From Novosphingobium sp. NDB2Meth1 (GTDB lineage: Bacteria > Pseudomonadota > Alphaproteobacteria > Sphingomonadales > Sphingomonadaceae): a stretch of 64,000 bases of DNA. Numbering within the stretch: the stretch's first letter is position 1; the number at the start of each line of letters is the position of its first letter. The notes under the pieces are model-generated. The model had not been told where the DNA came from and did no database searches. It worked only from the letters and a program-made list of their open reading frames with translations. The position numbers and the translations under genes were made by a program. Shown here one piece after another: positions 57,404 to 64,000 of the stretch. The stretch covers positions 124,001 to 188,000 of the forward strand of contig NZ_FPEH01000016.1 of assembly GCF_900117425.1 (NCBI RefSeq), given 5' to 3'.

Positions 57404-58095
57404 GGCTTTTTCTCCTTGCTCGCCCGCTTCTCTCTCCCCTGAGTCGCGGGTTTCGCCCCCTTCTCCAGAATCTTCCCCTTGTAGCCGCAAAGGTCAACCA
57501 CCTCGCAGCGCCAGCACTCCGGCGCCCTAGCCTTGCACACATAGCGCCCGTGCAGGATCATCCAGTGGTGCGAGCCGACGCGGAAGGGCTGCGGCACTTT
57601 CTTCTCGAGGCCCTTCTCGACTGCCAGCGGCGTTTTGCCCTTGGCAATGCCGGTGCGGTTGCTCACGCGGAAGATATGCGTGTCGACCGCAAAGGTCTCC
57701 GCCCCGAACGCGCAGTTGAGCACGACATTGGCCGTCTTGCGCCCCACCCCCGGCAGCGCGGTGAGCAAGTCGCGGTCCGCGGGGACTTCCCCGCCATGCT
57801 CGCGCACGAGGATCTCGGCCATGGCCATCACGTTCTTGGCCTTGCTGTTGAACAGCCCGATCGTCTTGATGTGCTGCTTGAGGCCTTCCTCGCCGAGGTC
57901 GAGCATGTCCTGCGGCGTCTTCACCTTGGCGAACAGCGCCCGCGTCGCCTTGTTGACGCCGACGTCGGTCGCCTGCGCCGACAGCGTCACCGCCACCAGC
58001 AGCTGATAGACATTGCCGTATTCGAGCTCGGTCTCCGGCGAGGGATTGGCCTCCGCCAGCCGCCGGAAGAACTCGAAGATCGCTTGCCTGTTCAC
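57400..58095 (-). CDS. nth: Endonuclease III
   Basis: The 231-residue DNA glycosylase/AP lyase removes oxidised pyrimidines. The helix-hairpin-helix LPGVGRKTANVVL with the catalytic Lys, the Asp in FAVDTHIFRV, and the C-x6-C-x2-C-x5-C iron-sulfur cluster (CKARAPECWRCEVVDLC) are intact. GTG at 58095 overlaps the dapB stop (GTGA). Upstream in-frame codons lie inside dapB. The C-terminus has a basic extension rich in Lys. Confidence 0.95.
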   Translation of the reverse strand: MNRQAIFEFFRRLAEANPSPETELEYGNVYQLLVAVTLSAQATDVGVNKATRALFAKVKTPQDMLDLGEEGLKQHIKTIGLFNSKAKNVMAMAEILVREHGGEVPADRDLLTALPGVGRKTANVVLNCAFGAETFAVDTHIFRVSNRTGIAKGKTPLAVEKGLEKKVPQPFRVGSHHWMILHGRYVCKARAPECWRCEVVDLCGYKGKILEKGAKPATQGREKRASKEKKP

Positions 58096-58820
58096 AGACC
58101 TAGAACCTCGGGCATGCTGTAGCGCCCCGGCTCCTTGCCCAGCAGCCACAGCGCCGCCCGCACCGCTCCCTTCGCAAAGATCGCGCGGTTCTCGGCAAGA
58201 TGCGAAAGCGCAATCCGCTCGTTGTCGGCAAGGAAATGGACGGTGTGATCCCCTGCCACAGTGCCGCCGCGCAGGGCGGAAAAGCCGATGGTGCCCCGCT
58301 TCCGCGCCCCGGTCACCCCATCGCGCCCCGACACCCGTTCCTCCGCCAGCCGCACGCCCCGGCCCGCAGCCGCCGCCTCGCCCAGCAGCAGCGCGGTGCC
58401 CGAAGGCGCATCGACTTTCATGCGGTGGTGCGTCTCGACGATCTCGATGTCCCAGTCCTCGCCCAGCCGCGAGGCGGCCTCGCGCACCAGATGCGCGAGC
58501 AGCGTAACGCCGAGCGAGGTATTGCCCGTCTGCAGAACCGGAATGCTCACCGCCGCCGCATCGACCAACCAGTGGTGCCGCTCCTCAAGACCCGTCGTGC
58601 CGACCACCACGGGTATGCCCGCATGGATCGCCGCATCGAGATTATACTCCAGCGCCGCCGGGGCGGAAAAATCGACCAGCACGTCGGATGCCTTGGCCAG
58701 CGCCAGCGGATCACCGCCCTGATCGATCCCGCCCGAGACGTCGTGTCCCGCCGCCGTGATCGCCTCGCTTAGCGCCTGACCCATCCGCCCGGCGCTGCCG
58801 ATAATGCCCACTCTAGTCAT
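58092..58820 (-). CDS. dapB: 4-hydroxy-tetrahydrodipicolinate reductase
   Basis: The 242-residue DapB reduces HTPA in lysine and meso-DAP synthesis. GIIGSAGRMGQAL is the nucleotide-binding loop, VVGTTGL and the substrate motif ETHHRMKVDAPSGTA are intact. The length is at the short end for the family. It leads a compact cluster dapB-nth-DUF6491 with 4-nt overlaps, and is divergent from the sirtuin gene. Confidence 0.96.
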   Translation of the reverse strand: MTRVGIIGSAGRMGQALSEAITAAGHDVSGGIDQGGDPLALAKASDVLVDFSAPAALEYNLDAAIHAGIPVVVGTTGLEERHHWLVDAAAVSIPVLQTGNTSLGVTLLAHLVREAASRLGEDWDIEIVETHHRMKVDAPSGTALLLGEAAAAGRGVRLAEERVSGRDGVTGARKRGTIGFSALRGGTVAGDHTVHFLADNERIALSHLAENRAIFAKGAVRAALWLLGKEPGRYSMPEVLGL

Positions 58821-58855
58821 TGATCACCTCGTGTCCGGCGTGCTTCATGGCCGCG

Positions 58856-59572
58856 ATGAGCACATACCGCAACATCGTCATCCTGACAGGCGCCGGCGTC
58901 TCCGCCGAAAGCGGGATCGATACCTTCCGCTCGGCTGGGGGCCTGTGGGAACAGCACCGCGTCGAGGACGTCGCCACCCCCGAAGGCTTCGCCCGCGATC
59001 CGAACCTCGTGCTGCGCTTCTACGACATGCGCCGCGCCGCGATCCAGACCAAGGAGCCCAATGCCGCACATGTGGCTCTCGGCAAGCTAGAGCGCGAATG
59101 GCCGAAGCGCGTGCCCGGCGGCAGCGTCACGCTCGTCACCCAGAACGTCGACGACCTTCACGAACGCGGCGGATCGCTCTCGGTCATCCACATGCATGGC
59201 GAACATCTCACCGTCTGGTGCACGAACTGCGACAGCCGCCACCGCTGGACCGGCCCGCTGATCGACCGCCCGCCCTGCCCCGCCTGCAGCGCACCCTATC
59301 TGCGGCCCGATGTCGTGTGGTTCGGCGAAGTCCCTTACCGGATGGACGAGATCTTCGCGGCGCTCTCCGAAGCAGACCTCTTCGTCTCGATCGGCACCTC
59401 CGGCGCGGTCTATCCCGCTGCCGGTTTCGTGCGCACCGCGCGCGAGATCGGCGCCGAAACGCTCGAGCTCAATCTCGAGCGCTCGCAAGGCTCGCAATGG
59501 TTCCACGAAACCCGCCTCGGCCCCGCCAGCGAGATCGTCCCGGCTTGGGTGGAGGAACTGCTAGGCCACTGA
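58856..59572 (+). CDS. cobB: Sir2-family NAD-dependent protein deacylase
   Basis: The 238-residue sirtuin has NIVILTGAGVSAESGIDTFR, the Tyr-x2-Arg pair (FYDMRR) that marks class III deacylases active on succinyl or malonyl lysine, TQNVDDLHERGG, the catalytic His in IHMHGEH and a CxxC...CxxC zinc site (CTNC, CPAC). ATG at 58856 is chosen; an ATG at 58847 is possible. The stop region overlaps the convergent moeB gene by 12 bp. Confidence 0.92.
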   Translation: MSTYRNIVILTGAGVSAESGIDTFRSAGGLWEQHRVEDVATPEGFARDPNLVLRFYDMRRAAIQTKEPNAAHVALGKLEREWPKRVPGGSVTLVTQNVDDLHERGGSLSVIHMHGEHLTVWCTNCDSRHRWTGPLIDRPPCPACSAPYLRPDVVWFGEVPYRMDEIFAALSEADLFVSIGTSGAVYPAAGFVRTAREIGAETLELNLERSQGSQWFHETRLGPASEIVPAWVEELLGH

Positions 59573-60328
59573 CCCGCAGGCGCGGCACTCCGGGTCCTTG
59601 GCAATCCGCATCGTGCGCAGCGCCGGCTTCAGCCCATCGAGCACATGGACCTGCCCCCACTGCGGATCGCCCAAGGTCGAAACGCCCTCCAGCAGGACCC
59701 GCATCGCCGCCATCGCGCCAAACGCGCCCACCATGCCGACCATCGCGCCCAGCACGCCGGTATCGGCGCAGGTATCGCAATCCTCGGCATCGAAGGCGTC
59801 ACCGACAAAGCAGCGGTAGCAGGCATGGCCCTCGCGGTGCCCGGCAAAGCTCGCCACCTGGCCCTGGAACCGCCCCAGCGCCGCACTCGTCAGCGGAATC
59901 CCCGCCGCGACGCAGGCATCCGAAACCGCCAGCCGCGTCGCGAAGTTGTCGCTGCCATCGAGCACGACATCCGCTCCCGCGATCAGGTCCGCCGCATTGC
60001 CGCGCGTCAGGCGCAGCACATGCGCCGTGCCCTGCAGCGCCGGGTCGAACGCACGCAGCCAATTCGCCGCAGCCTCCGCCTTGGGCCGACCGATGTCGTC
60101 CGTGCCGAAAATCGTCTGCCGCTGGAGGTTGGAAGCCTCGACCACATCGTCGTCGATCAGCGTCAGCCGCCCGATCCCGGCCCCCGCCAGATACTGCAAG
60201 GCGGGACTACCGATACCGCCCATGCCGATCAGCAGGACATGGCTCTGCACCAGTTTCGCCTGCCCCGCGCCGCCCACTTCGGGGAGGACGATATGGCGGG
60301 CGAAGCGGTCGAGACGATCGGGAGTCAT
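59561..60328 (-). CDS. moeB: MoeB/ThiF/HesA-like E1 adenylating enzyme
   Basis: The 255-residue protein activates the C-terminus of a ubiquitin-like sulfur carrier (MoaD or ThiS). ARHIVLPEVGGAGQAKL, the nucleotide-binding LLIGMGGIGSPALQYLAGAG, the DNFATR motif and the four zinc cysteines (CYRC, CRAC) are present. The product is the short, rhodanese-less type. No moa or thi genes are nearby, so MoaD or ThiS cannot be chosen from context. Confidence 0.88.
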   Translation of the reverse strand: MTPDRLDRFARHIVLPEVGGAGQAKLVQSHVLLIGMGGIGSPALQYLAGAGIGRLTLIDDDVVEASNLQRQTIFGTDDIGRPKAEAAANWLRAFDPALQGTAHVLRLTRGNAADLIAGADVVLDGSDNFATRLAVSDACVAAGIPLTSAALGRFQGQVASFAGHREGHACYRCFVGDAFDAEDCDTCADTGVLGAMVGMVGAFGAMAAMRVLLEGVSTLGDPQWGQVHVLDGLKPALRTMRIAKDPECRACGSVA

Positions 60329-60360
60329 GGGAGGGGAGTTAGGGAGGAAGGAAGAGAAAT

Positions 60361-60513
60361 GCGAGGGCTATTGCCCTCGCGCTCCCGGGAATTGGTGCAG
60401 TATCCATAGATAGCGCACTATCCGCGAAGCGGCTTCATCCTCCGGCTTCGCCGGGGTGCGCTACGCAGCCGCCTGGCACCGATGACGGGGTGCGCGAGGG
60501 GTATGCCCCTCGC
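60361..60513. repeat. Two related hairpins between moeB and dnaA
   Basis: GCGAGGG-ctattg-CCCTCGC (60361-60380) and GCGAGGGG-tatg-CCCCTCGC (60494-60513) share the same stem and face each other in a 200-bp gene-free interval. The second lies 17 bp after the dnaA stop and may end its transcript. The sequence between them shows no gene. Confidence 0.55.
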
Positions 60514-60529
60514 ATCCACCCCTTCTTCC

Positions 60530-62017
60530 TCAGTCCTCCAGCTGCCGCAGCAGCGTCCGCACATCGCCGTCCATATCGGCATCGCGCGTGCGCAGTTCCT
60601 CGATCAGGCGCACAGCGTGGATCACGGTCGAGTGATCGCGCCCGCCGAACTTGCGGCCGATCTCGGGGTACGAACGGGGGGTCAGCACCTTGGCAAGGTA
60701 CATCGCCACCTGCCGAGGCCGGACGACCGCGCGGGCGCGGCGTTTGCTTGCCATTTCGGTGCGGTCGACGCGGTAGAACTGGCAGACCATGCGCTGGATC
60801 TCGTCGATCGTGATCCGGCGGCGGTTGGCGGAGAGGATGTCGGTGAGCTGTTCCTCGGCCAGTTGCAGCGAGACCGGCTGACCGGTCAGCTGGGCATAGG
60901 CGATCAGCTTGTTGAGCCCGCCGACAAGCTCACGCACGTTGCGATTGATGGTACGCGCGAGGAACTCGATCACGTCCGCCGGGACTTGCGTGCTGGTGAA
61001 GCGCGCAAGGCGGTGTTCAAGGATCTTGCGGCGAAGGTCGATGTCCGCCGGCTGGATATCCGCGACAAGGCCCATCGAGAGGCGCGATAGCAGGCGCTGT
61101 TCCACACCGTCGAGCGCTTGCGGCGCGCGGTCGGCGGCGACGACGAGGCGCTTGCCCGCGCTCATCAGCGCGTCGATCGTGTGGAGGAATTCCTCCTGCG
61201 TCGAAGCCTTGCCGATGATGAACTGGATGTCGTCGACGAGCAGCAGGTCGAACCCGCGCAGCCGCGCCTTGAATTCCAGCATCTCGTTCGAGCGCATGGC
61301 CTGCACGAACTCGATCATGAAGCGCTCGGCCGAGCAGTAGAAGATACGCGCGCCCGGGCGGGCGGCGGCATAGGCATGGCCGATGGCATGGAGCAAGTGC
61401 GTCTTGCCCTGGCCCGTCGCGCCCTTGAGGTAGAGCGGCGAGAACTGCGGCGTCTCCAGCGCGGCCATGCGCTGCGCGGCATTGACCGCGAGCACGTTCG
61501 CCGAACCGGAAACGAATTCCGCGAAGGTCAGCGAGGGGTCGAGCCCGGTCACTGCCGCATCGGCGCTGAGCGGCACGGCCGGCTGGCGCGCCGCAGTGGG
61601 CAGAGGACCGGTATCGTTCGCAGGCATGCCGCCCATGCGCAGCTCGGGCATGGCGCGGCGGCGCGGATGCACGGTGATGCGCACCTGGCGCACTTCCGAA
61701 CGCGCGATCTTCCACGCCAGCGAGAGCCGGTCGGCAAAGCGGTCGGCCACCCAGTTGGCGGAGAACTCGGTCGGCAGGAACAAGTCCAGCGTGCCGGTTT
61801 CCTTGCAGAACGTGCCGACCTGAATCGGCTTGATCCACTGGCTGTGCAGCTGCGGGCCAAGATCCTTCTTGAGGCCTTGGCTGATATCGGCCCAATCTGC
61901 GGCGAGATCGAGCGCTTCCTGGTCCTCGATCATCGCGCTGTCCCGTCCTCGTCTGCCCGGCGCGGCGTCAGCCGTCTGGGCCGCGGCGCCCCGTCCGCCG
62001 CTGCCATAGTCATCCAT
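60530..62017 (-). CDS. dnaA: Chromosomal replication initiator protein
   Basis: The 495-residue DnaA has the N-terminal oligomerisation region (LHSQWIKPIQVG), the AAA+ core with Walker A GATGQGKTHLLHA and Walker B LLVDDIQFIIG, and the C-terminal DNA-binding signature GGRDHSTVIHAVRLIEEL. ATG 62017, GTG 62023 and ATG 61933 are all possible starts. Upstream is a 390-bp gene-free leader and then rpsT, as is common in alphaproteobacteria. No clear cluster of DnaA boxes is seen, so this is not evidence for an origin here. Confidence 0.93.
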   Translation of the reverse strand: MDDYGSGGRGAAAQTADAAPGRRGRDSAMIEDQEALDLAADWADISQGLKKDLGPQLHSQWIKPIQVGTFCKETGTLDLFLPTEFSANWVADRFADRLSLAWKIARSEVRQVRITVHPRRRAMPELRMGGMPANDTGPLPTAARQPAVPLSADAAVTGLDPSLTFAEFVSGSANVLAVNAAQRMAALETPQFSPLYLKGATGQGKTHLLHAIGHAYAAARPGARIFYCSAERFMIEFVQAMRSNEMLEFKARLRGFDLLLVDDIQFIIGKASTQEEFLHTIDALMSAGKRLVVAADRAPQALDGVEQRLLSRLSMGLVADIQPADIDLRRKILEHRLARFTSTQVPADVIEFLARTINRNVRELVGGLNKLIAYAQLTGQPVSLQLAEEQLTDILSANRRRITIDEIQRMVCQFYRVDRTEMASKRRARAVVRPRQVAMYLAKVLTPRSYPEIGRKFGGRDHSTVIHAVRLIEELRTRDADMDGDVRTLLRQLED

Positions 62018-62408
62018 CTTCACGCTTCGCTGCCCTCACCCAGAAAGCCTGCTTCAGCACCCCCTGCCGCAGGCAAAAATCTACCCTCGCCGGGAAAGCA
62101 CCCCTGCTCCCGGCCATGAAACTTGCGATTGTCGTGACCCCGGATAGGCTACAGACCTGCTGAGGCAGGGCCCGCGTCGCACCGGGAGAAACATGTCTAT
62201 TGGCGATCACGAGGGATTCGCAAGCACCGAACCGCAAAAAAACTGAAATAAAGAATCTTGACTGCCTAAACGTGGCGGAAATCAATCAAGGTGCTGAATT
62301 TGTTGGATTTTGCTTCAGACTGCCCGCGAATCGGCAGAAAACTGCGACTCATGCGTGACAGAGCCGAGGTCAAAGATGACGGCGCGGCTTGTAACGGGGG
62401 TGAAACAA
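62018..62408. other. Gene-free leader between rpsT and dnaA
   Basis: About 390 bases hold no supported gene. The part 62215-62300 is AT-rich (caaaaaaactgaaataaag) and probably contains the dnaA promoter. No exact TTATCCACA box is present on either strand. The region to 62408 ends at the rpsT terminator's T-run. Confidence 0.55.
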
Positions 62409-62441
62409 AACGCGGCCGGTGTCGGGGACACCAGCCGCGTT
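62409..62441 (-). terminator. Intrinsic terminator of rpsT
   Basis: AACGCGGC-c-GGTGTC (62409-62423) pairs with GACACC-a-GCCGCGTT (62427-62441), a 14-bp stem with one mismatch. On the minus strand it is followed by TTTTGTTT, the proper orientation for rpsT. Confidence 0.85.
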
Positions 62442-62489
62442 CCGTGTTTGTACGTAGTGCAGGCCCTTCAAGGCCTTACCCGAAGCGAA

Positions 62490-62750
62490 TCAGAGCGAGG
62501 CGACTCGCTTCGACAGGCGCGACATCTTGCGCGCCACGGTGTTCTTGTGGAGCACACCGCGCGCCACGCCGCGCGCCAGCTCGGGCTGAGCGGCATGCAG
62601 CGCTTCGGCAGCCGCCGCCTTGTCACCACCGGCGATCGCCGCTTCGACCTTCTTCACGAAGGTACGGATGCGGGAGAGGCGGTTGCCGTTGATCTCGGCA
62701 CGGTTGGCATTGCGACGGATGCGCTTACGGGCTTGCGGCGTATTGGCCAT
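62490..62750 (-). CDS. rpsT: 30S ribosomal protein S20
   Basis: The 86-residue S20 is basic and helical, starts [20 protein letters not shown] and has [20 protein letters not shown], then [19 protein letters not shown]. It binds 16S rRNA early in assembly. The short size is normal. It has a clear terminator 49 bp downstream and sits upstream of dnaA on the same strand. Confidence 0.97.
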   Translation of the reverse strand: MANTPQARKRIRRNANRAEINGNRLSRIRTFVKKVEAAIAGGDKAAAAEALHAAQPELARGVARGVLHKNTVARKMSRLSKRVASL

Positions 62751-62897
62751 GACTGTCCTGTTTCAAGAGCCGGAACCGCATGATACGCGGGCGGCGAATA
62801 AACCTGAGGGCCCGGCAAAGTCCTGTCAGACTCTGTCGGAAAGCGCGCCCCTTAGCTAGGGCATGCCGAATCGTCAACCGATGAGTGGTGAGCGCAC

Positions 62898-64000
62898 TCA
62901 CCTCAGCCGCGTGAACTTCACCGGCAACCCGTCGCGCGGCTTGGGGATCGGCCAGGGCTGCCACGCTGGCGCGTAGCCCGGTTCGACTTCGACCCGATAG
63001 CGCGTGAGGATGTGGTGCACCAGCAACTTGGTCTGCATCGTCGCGAAATGAAGGCCGAGGCACATATGCGCCCCGCCGCCGTACGGGATCCACGCATACT
63101 TGTGCCGCGCTGCCACGGCCTCGGGCGTGAAGCGCATGGGATCGAACCGCTCGGGCTCGGGCCAGAGCGCCGGATCGGCGTGGACCGCCGAGGCGCTGAC
63201 ATCGACATCGGTGCCGGCGGGAATGCGAAAGCCCCGGAAGGTGAAGTCCTTCAGCGCGCGGCGCGGCGTGGAAGGCACCGGCGGCATGATCCGCAGGGCT
63301 TCCTTCATCGCCATCTCGGTCAGTTCCAGCTTGCCCAGCGCATCGAACGCCAGCGGCACGCCGTCGCCCCCCGCCGCCGCGCGGGCTTCGGCGCGCAGCT
63401 TGTCCTGCCAGTCCTGATTCTTCGCGAGGTGCCAGATCAGCGTGGTGAACGAACTCGTGATCGTGTCGTGCGCGGCCATCATCAGGAAGATCATGTGATC
63501 GACCACGACGTCCTCGGGCAGCAAGTCGCCGTCTCCGTCCTCCCGCCGCGCCAACGCGAATTGGCTGAACATGTCCTGCCCGGGATTGGCGCGCCGCTCG
63601 CGCAGGAGCCCGGTGAAGTACTCCACCATCAGCTTGCGCCCGGCATAGCCCCGGCCCATCGCGGTGAACGGCAGCGGCCGCCGGATCGGCGCGACGGCGG
63701 CCTGCACCATGTCGACAAAGGCCTTGTTGAGCGTATCCGCTTCCGGCCCGAACGGCAGACCGAGGAAACTGGTCGCCGCGGTCTGCAAGGTGAGCGCCTT
63801 GATCGCCGGATAGAACTTGCGCTCCCCTTCGCCCCAGGCTTCCACGCCCGCCGCGATATCGGCATTGAGCAGGTCGCAGTAATGCCGCATCGGCTCGGGC
63901 TTGAACGCGATAGACAGCGCCTTGCGGTCCGCCCGGTGCGCGGCGAAGTCCATCAGCATCAGCCCGCGCGGGAACAGCAGGTTGAGCACCGGGCCCCAGC
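62898..64000 (-). CDS. Cytochrome P450, 5' end outside the window
   Basis: The frame continues past the right edge, so the N-terminus is missing; a GTG at 63989 is probably internal. About 366 residues are visible. They hold the I-helix MMAAHDTITSSF, the ExxR motif in KEALRIMPPV, the PERF-type EPERFDPMRF and the haem-ligand loop YGGGAHMCLGLHFA. The HDT (rather than GT-rich) I-helix recalls CYP120/CYP26-like enzymes. Substrate unknown; no ferredoxin gene is in the window. Confidence 0.9.
   Translation of the reverse strand, partial: WGPVLNLLFPRGLMLMDFAAHRADRKALSIAFKPEPMRHYCDLLNADIAAGVEAWGEGERKFYPAIKALTLQTAATSFLGLPFGPEADTLNKAFVDMVQAAVAPIRRPLPFTAMGRGYAGRKLMVEYFTGLLRERRANPGQDMFSQFALARREDGDGDLLPEDVVVDHMIFLMMAAHDTITSSFTTLIWHLAKNQDWQDKLRAEARAAAGGDGVPLAFDALGKLELTEMAMKEALRIMPPVPSTPRRALKDFTFRGFRIPAGTDVDVSASAVHADPALWPEPERFDPMRFTPEAVAARHKYAWIPYGGGAHMCLGLHFATMQTKLLVHHILTRYRVEVEPGYAPAWQPWPIPKPRDGLPVKFTRLR

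Noticed and set aside
62018..62489. Replication origin next to dnaA
   Set aside because: No TTATCCACA cluster is present, and in alphaproteobacteria the origin is often not beside dnaA.

Overview
The window is a GC-rich stretch of what looks like an alphaproteobacterial chromosome, most probably from a sphingomonad (Novosphingobium or a close relative). This is an inference. It rests on a TonB-dependent receptor, a GapR-type DUF2312 protein, a DXP-pathway ispG, UbiG, two DUF6491-like secreted proteins, a dnaA-rpsT neighbourhood and many short GC-rich palindromic repeats of the kind common in this group. No plasmid, rRNA operon or CRISPR array is present.

Left end (1-10.7 kb): the 3' part of a P4-type tyrosine integrase is followed by an eight-gene, leftward accessory operon. 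In order it encodes a TetR regulator, a MaoC-like hydratase, an AMP-dependent acyl-CoA ligase, a GPH-type MFS transporter, a saccharopine-dehydrogenase-like protein, an amidase, an AhpD-like protein and a TonB-dependent receptor. Six of the seven junctions overlap; the seventh has a 3-nt gap. A perfect 17-bp inverted repeat sits just upstream of the TetR gene. Together these look like a regulated system for taking up and breaking down an unidentified compound. A tRNA-Gln(CUG) gene closes the region.

Central housekeeping blocks (10.7-42 kb): Ppx/GppA phosphatase and rlmE; gapR; an exported amidohydrolase; yebC; ruvC, ruvA and ruvB with a small membrane protein and a ParDE-type toxin-antitoxin pair set between ruvA and ruvB; a Ser/Thr/Gly-rich PEP-CTERM protein; acnA; an EamA permease; two L,D-transpeptidases; a bdcA-like SDR; a retropepsin-like protease; ispG; acetyltransferases; tldD; an orphan ABC ATPase; nadB; nrdA and nrdB separated by a PepSY membrane protein behind a Fur-like palindrome; and a DUF559 protein flanked by four near-identical palindromes.

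Right part (42-64 kb): gyrB, an M20 peptidase, an HNH endonuclease, a drug-type MFS exporter, a nitronate monooxygenase, aspartate kinase, ubiG, a thioesterase, an ArsC/YffB-like reductase, aroC, a dicarboxylate symporter, the tightly coupled dapB-nth-DUF6491 cluster, a sirtuin, a MoeB/ThiF-like E1 enzyme, dnaA, rpsT and a cytochrome P450 cut by the window edge. The ArsC/YffB gene appears to have been split by a 619-bp insertion. The insertion carries a lipoprotein gene and supplies a new 5' end for the reductase.

The observations most worth following up are the split and restored ArsC/YffB gene, the toxin-antitoxin pair coupled to ruvB, the operator-controlled accessory operon, the PEP-CTERM repeat protein, and a consensus-like promoter facing about 390 bp without a gene near 41.7 kb.
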